In this document: piece by piece, positions 1 through 11,805 of the stretch | How the letters are laid out: every line of letters begins with the position of its first letter | Numbering within the stretch: position 1 is the first letter of the stretch | NCBI RefSeq assembly: GCF_019097595.1 | Contig: NC_080716.1 | Location: 10,093,401 to 10,157,400 of the forward strand | From: Hemibagrus wyckioides | Taxonomy: Eukaryota; Chordata; Actinopteri; Siluriformes; Bagridae | Length of the DNA stretch: 64,000 nt | Direction: 5' to 3' | Program-made: the position numbers and the translations under genes | Notes under the pieces: model-generated | Seen by the model: the letters and a program-made list of their open reading frames with translations, nothing else | Databases searched by the model: none | What the model was told of the DNA's origin: nothing

Positions 1-110
1 GACTGTGGAATATTTAGGAGCGAGGACATTTCACGACTGGATTTGTTGCAAAGGTGGCATCCTATCACAGTTCCACGCTGGAATTCACTGAGCTCCTGAG
101 AGCGACCCAT
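1..110 (-). CDS. Tc1 transposase, N-terminal fragment (cut by window edge)
   Basis: The reading frame starts at the ATG whose complement is at 108-110 (product begins [13 protein letters not shown]) and stays open for 36 codons to the window edge. The visible part is the first helix-turn-helix of the DNA-binding domain that recognises the inverted repeats. Residues agree with copies 2 and 3 (52799-53827 and 56010-57041). I chose this ATG because it gives the roughly 340-residue length usual for Tc1 transposases in the complete copy. Whether this copy is intact cannot be judged from this window. Confidence 0.7.
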   Translation of the reverse strand, partial: MGRSQELSEFQRGTVIGCHLCNKSSREMSSLLNIPQ

Positions 111-244
111 TCTTTCTCAAATGTTTGTAAAAACAGTCTGCATGCCTAGGTGCTTGATTTTATACACCTGTGGCCATGGAAGTGATTGGAACACCTGATT
201 CTGATTATTTGGATGGGTGAGCGAATACTTTTGGCAATACAGTG
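1..244 (-). mobile_element. Tc1-like transposon family A, copy 1 (end only)
   Basis: This is the 5' end of a Tc1/mariner element whose remainder lies left of the window. The terminal inverted repeat, read inward from 244, contains ATTGCCAAAAGTATTCGCTC and is followed by a TA (245-246), the target site used by this superfamily. It matches the right end of the complete copy at 52719-53961, with only 4 mismatches that I can count over 244 bases, so the copies are young relative to the other Tc1 debris here. The strand given is the transposase coding strand. Confidence 0.93.
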
Positions 245-246
245 TA

Positions 247-3200
247 TGTCTAGTATGTTAGATAGGACTTGAACATGTTTCATATATTCTTAGTCTAGGG
301 ATTAAAACATCTATATAAATTATCACAAACTGAATGGCTTATTTACAAAGGCCAAGAAGACGAAAGGGGAATTGACCAGTCCATAATGCGTCACCGGATA
401 TTCATAGTGCCTGGAAATTATCATTTGTTCTTAGATTCAGATCAGTTACTATGCTTTTTTCAGGTCCAAATTGATCAAGAAACAGTTCTATCACTAAAGA
501 GTGCTATGGTTCATGTGCAGTCTTCTTAATAATCAGCTGTGGTAAATGTTATGGGTGGATAAGTGTACAACCTTTCTGATATACATCAGTTGGTAGGCTA
601 TGCATTGTAGGGGCTTAGATGCACTGCAGGATTACACAGAGGGCAAATTAGTTAAACTGATCACATTATGTTGTATTGGGGAGTGTGACTCCGAGGTTAC
701 AATTGGTTAACAATAGCTTCAGTGTTGCTTACCATGAATTGAAGGATCTCGGCAGCTTGTGATATGATATCTCAGCAGACCTGGACCAATTCCTCCATAG
801 CTTATGTCATTTGCTAGACTTGCTGCTTATGGGTGCCTAGCAACATAGTTTGAGCAGTAACAGCAGATCACATAAAAATCTCTGTTGTCTGGCAAATAAG
901 GTGTCTGTAACAAGGTGACTTGTTAACATCATTCAAAGCTTAAATAATGAATACCAGTGCTCAGAACTTCCTTAGACTCTGAGTTTGGTGATACTGCACA
1001 AGAACAAACAGGTTTTATACCAGATACTCTTGTTCTGCTCGGTATATTCAAGAGACATAGTTGCTGGGAGGGGTAGACCATTCTTTATTAACAAATAAAA
1101 GAGCCAAGTTTAGCATTTTTATTAAATTACGATGAACCACCACTTTCAAAATCATTTTTAAAATGCACACAACCTCAAACCCTGCCAGCTTACACACAGG
1201 TAATGCACTTATAGTTTATATAAGCTCATATAAGCAAAAAGACAAAACAAGCAGAAAATGCAGAGACTTTTTCCTCATTTTCTACAGCCTATCAGGGGAA
1301 CAAGTTAACAGTGGTGTGCATTTCTTAATTGCTGTAGTTAATTGCTGAGTTTATTAACATTGTATGAATGGGAGATTAAAACTATCTTAAACTGCTAGCT
1401 TTTAAACTCCACCTAAGCAGTGCCTTGCTGGGATGTATTCACATTTTGAATTGTTGCTCCATATAGTTTACACAGACTCGGCATGGCTTTCCAAAAATAA
1501 GTGATCTAATTAACGTAAAAATAAATATTGTAAAATTTGTACATTCGGTGTGCTTGTTTTTTTGTTATTCTTTACGAGATCTTTTTAGAAAATCATAAAG
1601 GCATTACAGTGAGAAGCTGCAAAAAGGTACGGAAACACTGCGAGTATGGCCGTTTTTATGATATGATATTTCTGTAATGTAAATAAATAAATAAATAAAA
1701 ATAAAAATAGTTGTTTTAAAGTAAACCTGTTTTCTCAGTCACATTACATAGAAAGATAAAAAGTTTTCCATTGGGTTTCTGGTTTAAAAAGCTGAGTAAA
1801 GTAATTTGCTATATGTTATTATAACATGTGAATGAAAATGTCTTTCCCACAGCCCATATTTTCAATGTTTTCTAGTATTTCCAGGACACAGTGGTAAGGG
1901 TAATATAAGGATAATATGTAACAGATACAGAGCATTACCCCCTATATTGTGTCATTGCTTCAGAGTATAGAAAACAGGTATTTTAGTTACCAATTTCTGA
2001 AAACAGGAAAAAAATCCATCTATGCCAACTTAATATGGAATATACTATATACATATATGTATGAACTTAGGAGGCAAATTGTGACAATGAAAAACAAGGT
2101 TGTATACTCCTCTGTCGCTGGGGAGTGCAGAGGTAATCTCAAGGAGGACAGCCCATATATTCACTTTAGACTCCATTAATCTGTCTTCTACTCCTCTCTT
2201 TCCACCGAGGTCGTGACAGTCAGAGATGCAGAAAACCTGTTGAAGTCAGTACATTTGCCTTTGGAGACCATCTTTGTTTCAGGTAGTAATAACCTGTTTC
2301 CATGGGAACAATATGACTTTAGCATGGTGATACTATCAAGGCTGTAGTTTTGGTGGAGCATTGCAGAGCTCACACAGTGGTAAATTAAGCTGATTTTTTC
2401 ATGCCTGAGGAAGCAATACATCTACTGAGATATGATAAACATTAATTTCCAAATCCAAGAGATAATACTGAAGCTACTGCATTACCAAAGCAACACACAC
2501 ACACATATGGTGATATTATAACCAGTAGTCACTTTGCTCCTTATAATAGTGAATTATTCACTTGAACAAGTGAATTATAAGCTGGGATCATAGAGGGTTA
2601 ATAGATAGAGGGCAACAATGAATCCATAAACACACCCACTCATTAACAACATCTAAGAAACCAAATAGTAGGATGGCATGCTATACTAGCTCGAAGGAAC
2701 TCTTTTTAATGCTTCTCATCTCTCATTCCATTCAAGGTAAATTATTGGAATGATTCTTCAGGAATATGCTGTCAGTGTGCCCTGGTTAGTTGTCTTTTCA
2801 ATGTAATGTCTGTTCAAATTGCAAAACTCTTGGTCCTTATGTGAGAGCACAGATGGACAATATCAAATGAGCGCCTCCAATCAGTGCTTTTCTAGCTCCC
2901 CTGTTTGTAATTAAAACAGAGTTAAAACAGTTTATTTTCATCAGAGTCCAAAATATTCACCTTGCGGTTTGGGCTCACTGTTGTGGTGGAGCATGGGATT
3001 TTGATGTGTAACAGGGCTAGCGTGTGACTCATTCGTCTGGAGTGCCATGCCACAGCTAAAGCCTATTGCCAGTGCAGCACTGGGTGCCAATAAAGGAAGG
3101 GAGAGAAACTGCAGAGATGTACATCTGTCTGACTTGGCACTGATGCTGTTCACGGGGAAAAAACATAGATGTCGAGTGATTCCCTGAGCTCATCTTGCAA

Positions 3201-5066
3201 ATACACTAATAATGGATTGTCTTCTCAAGATTTCCTTGCCAAAAGCAAGATCTAAAACTAAATTAATAAGACTTAATGCCTATGCAAAACCAAAAGGGAC
3301 ATTGTTTTATTACTTAACGCAGATGCATTATTGTTTCCCTGAATACAGAAAGGTACTAATAGTGATCGATAACTGTGAGTCTTGAAGCTTGAAGCCACAA
3401 CAACCGAATATAAAACTTGATAGCACTTCACAGCAGCTACAGTACTGTACATTCAGAGGCATTATTTGCCAATGGTCCTTGCAAGGGTCATCACTTTTGG
3501 CTCGGGTATCCTGGATTGATGAGAATTTGGAATATGGAACTGTCTAGAGCGGTCTAAACAAAATTAATACAAAATTATTACATTCTTTAAAAATTTGAAG
3601 ATGCATGAACAAGTAGTGTATATGTATTTAACAGATCAGCCAGGCTGTCTATATGGTCAAATAACAGTATATGGTTATTGTCATGATCTTGAGTGATCCA
3701 TCTATGGTCAAGTCTTGACTGGTAAACTGAAAAAAAAAAAGGTTTAGAATCCTGGAAATAAAAAAAGTCATGATCCCATCAGTCGTCACAAGATCATGCA
3801 AATAAATGTAATAGATGCAAAACAGCCTTAAAGCATCAGTGGTCTACTGCTGTATTAAACACTGGTTATCAGGTGTTATTTTTCTTGCAGTCTCTTATTT
3901 CTAACAAAGACACTGATGGTGAGGATGTATTTCATGCATCATTTTGCTATTAATTCAGAAAGCGATTTGTTTATTCTTTATTCTATATGTGTCTTTAAAT
4001 TGTAATACAGTGTCCAAGACATTTTAATCAAAGGAACCAATGAGTTACCAACGCTATTAGAAAAATGGGGGAAAAATATAAAGATATTATGCTGCTAGTC
4101 TTGGGGAGGTTTATAAATCGGGAATATCATGTGGGCTTGGTTGGGTTGGATAGTTTCCCTGTCACCAGTCATGCCTAGCATCCTCTGGCTAAGTGTGAGT
4201 GCCTACTGCTGAGTTGTGGAACTCAGCTGATGGAGCCATGCCAGTTTTCTTTAGCCTTTCACAGAGTTCAGATATTAGTCACCAGTACCAAGACAAGGTC
4301 AGCCAGAACTGCACGTGCCAAGTGGTGGAAGTTGATGAGAGTTGCCTACCTCACACTAAATTACGACATCCAAGCCTTATTTACCATCTACCTCCAATAG
4401 CTGTGGTGGAAGCAACTGTCAGTATCTCAGTGTGCCCTGAGAATGAGGAAGGCATCTCACTTTTGCATTTCTATGAGGAAAGAAAAATTAGCCCGACAGG
4501 AAAGGGGGAAGAAGAAGAAAAAAAAAGAATAAATAAATAGATGAAATTGCCAGCTCACCTTGGCTTTGTTCATTTCCCTGGTGTCTCAAAGCATGGTGAT
4601 GAAAAATTCATGCTCCAGTACAGATTGAGATACAAACTCTTGATGTATTCTTTAAAATGCAAAAACAGAAGGAAATCAAATCACTTCCCACCTTGAAAAC
4701 TACAGAGACAAATGTAAGCTAAATATCTATATAAATTGTATAAATTGATTTATAATCAGTATGTTTACTGGAATGAAAGATGCTGAAATGTGATACTGTA
4801 TAGCTGGTCAGAAAAATCATCTCTAGATACAAATACTTATTGACCTAGTTTCTAGGCCAATTTTTTCTGTATTGTAAGCAATAATGTAATAGTTAATATG
4901 AGACCCACATCCATGTGCAGAAAAATCGGATGTATAATATTTGATGCATATATTCAGCGTATACTAATTTATACATAACTATTACACTGTGTAGAACTGC
5001 AACATAAAATAATTCCTTCATTGTAGCTATAGGTGTGAAACAGGTGTTTTTACTATTTATAGCATA
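247..5066. other. Non-coding AT-rich stretch
   Basis: No gene, RNA or transposon is recognised here. A short AAAT run lies at 1681-1709 and a short CA run near 2492-2503. Open frames are short (at most 113 codons, at 4199-4540, which starts at GTG), show no recognisable motif and are best explained by chance. Confidence 0.6.
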
Positions 5067-5199
5067 ACTACTCCCACTGAGCACTTTATTAGGATGCATC
5101 AGATTATGCAATTATCTAATCAGCCAATCATGTAGCAGCGGTGCAGTGCATAAAGTCATGCAGATTCGGGTTGCAGTCTTGGCTAATATTCACAAAAAT

Positions 5200-6078
5200 G
5201 TGATCTCAGTGATTTTGACTGTGGCGTCATTGTTGGTGCAAGATGGGCTGGAATGAGTAATTCAATAACTGCTGATCTCCTAGGATTTTCTTTATTGCAC
5301 CATCCTAAAAAAAAATCTAGAGCAGGGGTGTCCAATCTGATCCACAAAGTGCTGTTGTGGGTGCAGGTTTTCATTCCAACCAAGCAGAAGCCACATCTGA
5401 GTCTAATGAAAGCCAAGATCAGTTAATTAAACAGGTAGAATCAGGTGTGGCTCCTGCTTGATTGGAATGAAAATCTGCACCCACACCAAGCCTTTGCAGA
5501 TAACACTGGACACCCCTGCTCTACAGTTTTTTTTTAGAATGGTACATTCTAATGTATGAATGTGGTGAGCAGAAAAGCATCTCAAAATGCCCGAGGTGTT
5601 CGAACCTTGAGGTGAATGAGCTATAGCAGCAGAAGACCACATCAGGGTCCACTCCTGTCAGCCAAACAGAGCAGAGACTTGAGAGCACAGGCTCAACAAA
5701 ACTGGACAGTAGAAGGAATAATGGAAAAATGTTAACCTGTTTGGTGAATCTAAATTTCTGTTGAGGCTCATATATGGAAATGTCAGAGTTTGGTGCCACC
5801 AGCAGGAATCCTACCTTGTTTCAACAGTCCATCCTGGTAGAGGTGATGTTAAGGTGTGGGAATATTTATATTTTCATTTGAGTATTGTTGCTGATCATGT
5901 GCATCCCTTCATGGCCACAATTGCCCATCTTCTATTGGCTACTTCCAGCATGATAATGCACCATGTCACAAAGCAAAAGTCACCTGAAACTAGTCTCATG
6001 AACATGACAATGAGTTCAGTGTTTTTCAGTGAACATAACAGTCACCAAATCTTGTGGAATCCATGCCAAAATAATTGA
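5200..6078 (+). pseudogene. Tc1 family B transposase pseudogene
   Basis: Scattered transposase fragments occur in several frames. About 5200-5300 encodes the first DNA-binding helices (a frame resembling VISVILTVASLLVQDGLE is disrupted). About 5551-5760 covers the segment before the first catalytic aspartate. 5761-6078 is open for 105 codons and includes SIVADHVHPFMATI and the FQHDNAPCHKAKV-type motif in a shifted frame. The catalytic glutamate block ([11 protein letters not shown] in intact relatives) is deleted: sequence jumps from near the DNEFSV region straight to the C-terminal end. Frameshifts, stops and the nested insertion make it non-functional. Confidence 0.8.
5323..5518. mobile_element. 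hAT-type foldback MITE nested in Tc1 family B
   Basis: The element has perfect 12-bp terminal inverted repeats, CAGGGGTGTCCA at 5323 and TGGACACCCCTG ending at 5518. It is flanked by 8-bp ATCTAGAG (5315-5322) and CTCTACAG (5519-5526), which agree at 6 of 8 positions and resemble the CTCTAGAG-like target preference of hAT elements. A second imperfect inverted repeat of about 30 bp lies inside (about 5357-5387 against 5454-5486), so the whole element can fold back on itself. It has no coding capacity. It interrupts the Tc1 copy around it and is therefore the younger of the two. Confidence 0.85.
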
Positions 6079-6138
6079 GTCTCTTTTTTTTAAAGTACCC
6101 AGTAATATTAAAGTTTACTAATAAAGTGCATATGCTAT

Positions 6139-7009
6139 GCAAACATTTATATAATTTACATTTAAATGTCATTTCAATATTTTCAACATTTATTTTATTT
6201 TAGCTTATTTTAATCTTTATTTTATTCTTCTTTTGTTGTGTATGTGTATCTTGTATTTTTATGTATTCTCTCAAGACTAAGACAAACTCAAAATCCATAA
6301 ACCAAGTATAAATCAATATTCCAAACAACCAAGAGAAAATACAAAACGCAAAACCGAGACACTAAGTGAGGATCATACACAACAAAGGCAAGTCTAGATA
6401 AACACTTCAAAACTTTTAAAGATCATATTAATATCTATATTACATTATTAGATAATATTAGATATCAGCAAGGCTTCACACTAATTGAATGCCCATGAAC
6501 TGCTTATATAATGGGTTGCCCTAGAACTCTGGTGACTGTGACCTTATTAAGAACTAGGAAAGCCCACAATCCCTGTCACGGTCCTAGTCATCCTTTCAAA
6601 ACATACATGTTTTTTTCTGTCATTTCTATTGATTATTTTCTGCTTCCCTGGAGTATAAATATGAGATCCGTGGAAAATCCATTTGTCAGCCATCACCATG
6701 GTGAAAACCAAAGAGCTTTAAATATGAAAGAGAGAGCTGCTTGTTGACCCACAAAACGGTTAGAAATGCCATTAAGCACAAGCACAGCCTTAAAATGTCT
6801 GAAACAGTTGAGAATTTGCCAGGAAATTGCAGGAAGGGAAAAATCAATACTTAAAAACCACTTTTTGTGAAAATGATTTTTGGTTGAAAAGATATTGTGT
6901 TTAAATAAAACCATACAACTTTAAGCTTAAAATATATATGTTGGATATTTTGTTAAATACAATGTTTTAATGTTAAATGCTATATTTTTGTTGTATACTT
7001 CCACTTTCA
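6139..7009. other. Non-coding AT-rich stretch
   Basis: No gene or named repeat recognised. The open frames are short and featureless. Confidence 0.5.
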
Positions 7010-7258
7010 AAAGCTGATTTATCCTGGTCAGGGTCATAGTGGATCTGGAGCTGGGTGCACGAAAAACACCCTCGATAAGATAATAGTCCATGACAGGGCA
7101 CCATGCATGCACATTAGCACATTATTTCACACCTAGAAGAAATTAAGGACAGCCAATCCGCCTACCAGCATGTTTTGGGAGGTGGGAGGAAACTGAAGAA
7201 GCAAGAGGAAACCCACACTGACACGCAAAAACTTGCAAAACTCCACACAGACCGATTC
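7010..7258 (-). repeat. Dispersed SINE-like repeat (fish 'vertical notch' type)
   Basis: The order of blocks is the one seen again at 55203-55442 and 57241-57473. There is a TTTATCCTGGTCAGGGTCAT end, then a block about a benchmark TGACAGGGCACC, an ACACC tract, the phrase GGGAGGTGGGAGGAAAC, and finally AACTCCACACAGACCGATT. In better-preserved relatives the far end carries tRNA-like A and B boxes on the minus strand. In this copy that head is lost or too worn to call, so orientation is by comparison. Confidence 0.65.
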
Positions 7259-8998
7259 CCACATTCCATTTTGCTTTGCTTTACGAAGGGTGTCAATAAT
7301 TATATATGCTTAAGTCTAGGAACATTAACCGATGCAGTATTTGTCAAGCCAATTTGCTATGAAGGTGTTAAAATCATCAAGCAATGTGTTAAATCACTGT
7401 TCCAAGAGTGCGAGATGGTCCAGTACCTTTAATATAACTACAAAAAAACACACTTGAAATTAATTCCTTTATGTTCAGTAATTTGTTCAACCAGTAAATC
7501 ATTTGTTTCAGTAGATTATGTATCCCAAATAGACATGTAAGATTTATCACTGTTTATTAGGAAACATAGAAAAGGGCTGACCATGTTCCAAACACATTCA
7601 GAATTGAGTCAAATCTGTTGACATTCAGATAAGTTGGAAGAGGACTGTATGGCATTTCGTTTAGACCAAACAAGAACAAGAGCAAGTTAAAGGTGGAGCT
7701 TTGTAAGCCAGTGAAGGAAACTGGGCCTCCTGTTGCTGGTCCCCTGCCTATAATTCAGCTAAGGCTCCTGCTGTTCCATCTCCGCTGTGTGTATGTCAAA
7801 GTGCCACCCATGTTCCGTTTCATGTGCCAGTAATTAGCTATCAAACCTCAGCTCTCTTACAAGACCAAGTCAGGATAAAAAGGCCCATGATACTTTTGGT
7901 AAACATTCAGCCTAATTAACAGGCCACATAATTTAAAAGGGGCAAGCTGAGATTTTAATTGACTTATGACAGATTCATGTGTACAATTTACATTAGGGCA
8001 AGATCCTCTGCACCATTTACTTGAATAAAATAAAATACAGATCTAAGAGGGCATGGAGCATATGAGCTGATTCCCTCTCAGTCACGCATCAGCAAATGGC
8101 AGCTAATCAAAATTCAGCCCACTCCCCAATTTTCTCGAGAACTCGGAACAAATTCAGGAAAAATTACTGGCACGTGAATGCATTAATTACATGAAGTTGT
8201 GGCTTATTCATTGTCATTCTTCACGGAGGCAGGCATCAATTCCCTGGTGGCCTACTCTCAGTGTGTGGATTCCTGACCCAAGCAGAGAGCAGCCTTCATT
8301 TACACAGCCTAATGAGGCGAGGCCTGTTTTCTAAAGCAGGGACAGCACCACCCGTACATCCATGTTACTCACCCCCCACCATCCCACCAGTCTCTCCCCC
8401 TTACCACCTCTCTTTATGTGCCTCCCAATTGAGCAGGGCTTGCAGCTGAATTAGCCAACAAATACCCAGTGCCCCATGTGTGGACTACCCCAATAAATCT
8501 CACTCAGCAGCCCCCCATCTGGAGAGAGGCCTGTGCTGAGCTAACTGTGCTGTAGAGAAAGGGAGGTTTTCACATTTTTCACAATCTTGCCTGTCACCAC
8601 ACTCCAGTGCTAAAAAGCAAGATCAATTTAAATAGACAAGCCATGTGACATTTATGCTATTGTTTAGGATGCATAAAATAGATCTGTCATTTATGTTGGC
8701 AGATATTATTTTTAAATAATTCCTTCAATCAAACATATATTGTAACCTTAACAAAAGCAGTTCTCCACCACTACTACTAAACTGCATATAAAAGCATTGC
8801 TGAGACTTTGAAATGATTGATTACTGTTAGACTACTGTCAGAATAAAATAGCTTCAAAATGATATAATATGACTGCAAATATATCTGATACCATAAATTT
8901 AAGCAGATCTAAGCACTTGGAAAATAAACCTAAATACCTGCTCTCTAAAGGCTGTGTAAGTATCTTAAAGTGAGATGTGCCTTCATGGATTTTAACCA
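7259..8998. other. Unique non-coding DNA, possible conserved regulatory region
   Basis: No repeat, exon or RNA gene recognised. 7700-8720 differs in texture from the surrounding AT-rich DNA. It is mixed in composition, free of simple repeats and transposon pieces, and rich in homeodomain-type TAAT cores (for example CCTAATTAACAGG, TTTTAATTGAC and GCATTAATTACATG). This is the look of a vertebrate conserved non-coding element cluster, but only a cross-species alignment could show conservation. Confidence 0.3.
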
Positions 8999-9322
8999 CA
9001 TACTCTCACTGTCTGCATTATTAGGCAGCACATTTTCATGCAATTATCCAATCAGCCAATCAAGTCACAGCAGCACAATGCATGAAAACCAGAAGAAACA
9101 GGGTTGTATCTTCAGTATATATTACTATATACATTCAGTGAAAGATTGGGGAAAAAATCAGGAGACAAAACTGTCAAGTTTTGGTGAGCCAGTGCTCAGT
9201 GTAGCCCTTAGATTCTTGTTCTTGGCTGACAGGATTGGAACCCAGTGTGGTATTTTGCTGTAGTAGATCATCTATCTGAAGGTGGTTGTGCATTCTGAGA
9301 TGCTCAGCATGATTGTAAAGAC
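8999..9322. mobile_element. Rearranged Tc1 family B fragment
   Basis: 8999-9085 is the left end of family B in plus orientation (TATTAGGCAGCAC, then the AATCAGCCAATCA stretch also seen at 5119-5131). About 9180-9310 is an internal transposase segment of the same family in minus orientation (TGGCTGACAGGATTGGAACC is the reverse complement of a block present at 5645-5662). The two pieces therefore face each other. This is either a fold-back derivative or a rearranged old copy. No coding capacity remains. Confidence 0.65.
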
Positions 9323-9324
9323 TG

Positions 9325-10560
9325 TGCAGTTGAGGCAAAAACTTTATATACACCTGTGTTCAAAGTATTTTCATTTTTTTTAACAACTCAGGGCATCTAC
9401 ATGCTCACATCTGAGGTCATTTCATAACAACGGATTAGATTGATTTACATGTAAGACGTTCACTGTCTCTTTAAACAGTCTGGAAGATTCCAGAAAATTG
9501 TGTAGTGACTTTTGCTTCTGAATTCATTAAGAGTTTATTAGGAGTGGGAGTGATTTTTTTTATCTCCTGTATACCGTGGGAATTTCCAAGCAACTCAGCC
9601 AAGACCTAAGAATTGTGGACCTTTACAAGTATAGCTGCTCCTTAGGAGCAATTTCTAAACAAATGAAGGTACTAAGGGCATCAATTTTATGCAACTCTAA
9701 AAAACAATTGGAACTATATATACTGGATTGTTCATGAGAGTGGTACAAATTATCTCCCAGGGATGAACAAACGTTGTACCGAAGGGTTGAATCACAAGAC
9801 AACAACAGAGAAACTGGTGAAAGAATTAAAGGCATCAGGAAGAAAAGTCAGCCATAAAAAGAGTTTTATATCGCCATGGCCTGAAAAGCTGCCATACAAG
9901 GAAAAAGCCTCTACTCTAAAACCAGCATAAGAAATTGAGACCGAAGTTTGTAGGTTATTGGCAGCTTTTTAGAGGAGCGTTCTCTTGTCAGATGAAACAA
10001 AATATGTAACTGTTTGGGTCCAGTGATCAGGGTTATGTAGGGAGGAAAAAGGCTTTTAATCTGAAGATCTCAGCTGTGAAGCATGGAGGTGGCAGTATCA
10101 TGTTGTGGAGGTGCTTTGTTGAAAAAAGGACCGGTGCACTTCATACATCAGACACAAATTTAAAACTTGGACCCAAATGGAAAATGATTCTAAGCATACC
10201 TCAAAGGATGTAACAAACTGGTTTAAGTAAAAGTTTTGGAGTGACCGTCACAAGCTCTGACCTGAATCCAATATTTTTTCATTTCTATTTAGAATAGTTT
10301 CTATTCATTTCTATTCAGAATCTGAATGGGTTACACCAGTTCTGTCAGGACGAATGGGAAAAAGATGTTGTGAAAAGCTTGTAGAACCTAAGTGTTCGAT
10401 ATATAAATACTAACAAAGTGTGTATAGCATTTAACATACTTAAAATGTGATATGTCCAAAAAAAAAGACTGAAATAAATCTGTCTCTTGTCTATCATTTT
10501 GAAAAAAAAGTAGATAACCTAATTGACTTAAGACAAAAAAAAAAAAACAGGATTGTTTCT
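9325..10560 (+). mobile_element. Decayed Sleeping-Beauty-type Tc1 element
   Basis: The left end, CAGTTGAGGCAAAAACTTTA followed by TATACACC, has the layout of the outer repeat of the fish and salmonid Sleeping-Beauty group, and a transposase-like region follows from about 9576. After the coding part, 10405-10560 resembles the inner right repeat region of that group (AATACTAACAAAGTGTGTAT, then a GACTGAAATAAATC block and a CTAATTGACTTAAGACA block). The outermost right repeat is missing. It directly abuts the rearranged family-B fragment on its left. Confidence 0.8.
9576..10392 (+). pseudogene. Sleeping-Beauty-type transposase pseudogene
   Basis: Recognisable pieces appear in order and in different frames. 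They are the N-terminal paired-like helix-turn-helix (about 9576-9680, SQDLRIVDLYKY-like), the region of the second helix-turn-helix (about 9770-9860), the first catalytic block LLSDETK (about 9981-10001), the glycine-rich box KHGGGSIMLWRCF (about 10080-10118) and the C-terminal catalytic region. At 10256-10275 the SSDLNPI-type sequence reads on into phenylalanines where the catalytic glutamate belongs, so the third catalytic residue is gone. The start ATG is also not preserved. This copy is old, dead and much more diverged than family A. Confidence 0.8.
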
Positions 10561-11157
10561 TTAGCCTACATATATGTTTGGCTTCAATTTTGTATTTAGA
10601 GAATGCCTGTAGAATTCCGGTCATTAAAAAGATGTTTTTGCCCACAGAACTTATTTTTCCTGGGTGTTTCTGTGTTTTCTGAGGCTGTTGTACATGAAAA
10701 ATAAAAATCCCAGGAGAGGAGCAGTTTATGAAATACTCACCCCTCCATCCTGATGTTTGATGTGAACCGAAACTCAGCACCTGCATGACTTTGTGCATTG
10801 CACGGCTTCCACAATTGGCTGTTTAGGTAAATGCTGCATGTATGAGAAGTGTTCTGATTTTCCTAATGAAGGTATTTTGCAATATATGTGCTACATTTAT
10901 GATTAATCAATGCATTCTAATGTATTAAAAAAGGATTATACTTATTAAAAGAGAAAAAAGATCAGGATTATAATTATAGATAATGACAATAGGCACGTCT
11001 GATAATTCGCTTGTCTGCTTCCATGATGCTGCGTGGGAAAATAGGTCTATAGAGGAGTACTTGAAGCATGTTTCCTGAGAATAATGAGGTGGTCAGCTTA
11101 CAATGTGTGATTGTGTGATTAAGAGAAGAGCGAAGTTGGTTGCTCTCTCACTTACTT

Positions 11158-11181
11158 ACACACACACACACACACACACAA
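11158..11181. repeat. (CA)n microsatellite
   Basis: About 12 uninterrupted CA units, continuing into an imperfect AACACAAACA. Confidence 0.95.
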
Positions 11182-11689
11182 ACACAAACATTTTCTATAA
11201 TTAGATGTCCTCTGATGCTGCTGCCTACAGTCTATAAGCTTACATCTCCTAAAGAATGAATTGAACTAATAGATAGGTAGAGTCTTCAATCTTGCTATTT
11301 TGTTTACGATAATTTAAATAAAAATCACATTTAATACCTTGCTCTGTGTAAGTGGCATTCATTCATTTTTAATTCTAACTGACAAATATATTTTTATGCC
11401 AATAAAATATTCAAAAAGTCTTCGGTTTTGAAACATGTTTCTACATGTCAACATGTTGCTTGTTTTTCATCATTTCAGCTGCATTTGAAGAATATTTAAA
11501 TCATCCAAAGAATATTTTTGCATATGTTAAAAAAGAGAATAATGATTTAGACTAGAAATTTTGCCTCTAAAATTGCTTACTGTATAAATCCAGGTCAAAA
11601 TGGAAATACTGTATAATGCAGTACACAAAGGAACATTTTATAATAAGTCAATATTTGTTTAATTATTAATAATAATTATGTGTGGCAGG

Positions 11690-11693
11690 AAAA

Positions 11694-11744
<51 letters not shown>

Positions 11745-11745
11745 A
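11690..11745. repeat. (AAAT)n microsatellite
   Basis: About 14 perfect AAAT units. Confidence 0.95.
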
Positions 11746-11805
11746 CTCTTTGTTTGTTTTCACGTTTACATTTTGAGCCGAATAATGAATGAATGCAACA
11801 TTCAA

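Larger units (their letters stand above)
5067..6138 (+). mobile_element. Degenerate Tc1-like transposon family B, copy 1
   Basis: This is an old Tc1 copy in plus orientation. The left end carries the inverted-repeat core GCACTTTATTAGG (5079-5091) and the right end its counterpart CTAATAAAGTGC near 6119-6130. Between them lie recognisable transposase pieces: a helix-turn-helix segment at about 5200-5300, a middle segment at about 5551-5900 and the FQHDNAPCHKAK-like second catalytic region at about 5946-5990. A 196-bp hAT-type element is inserted at 5323-5518. Without it the copy is about 0.87 kb, shorter than a full element, so it is also internally deleted, including the region that should carry the catalytic glutamate. 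Boundaries are approximate to about 10 bases. Confidence 0.85.
10561..11805. other. Non-coding AT-rich stretch with two microsatellites
   Basis: No gene recognised. It contains the CA run at 11158-11181 and the AAAT array at 11690-11745. Confidence 0.5.

Noticed and set aside
2941..3153. 70-codon minus-strand frame with a signal-peptide-like hydrophobic stretch
   Set aside because: It starts at GTG and has no supporting context. Hydrophobic runs of this length are common by chance.
4199..4540. 113-codon plus-strand frame
   Set aside because: It starts at GTG, has no recognisable domain and ends in a lysine/glutamate-rich run from A-rich DNA.
10388..10798. 136-codon minus-strand frame
   Set aside because: It overlaps the right-end region of the Sleeping-Beauty-type element in antisense and has no motif.
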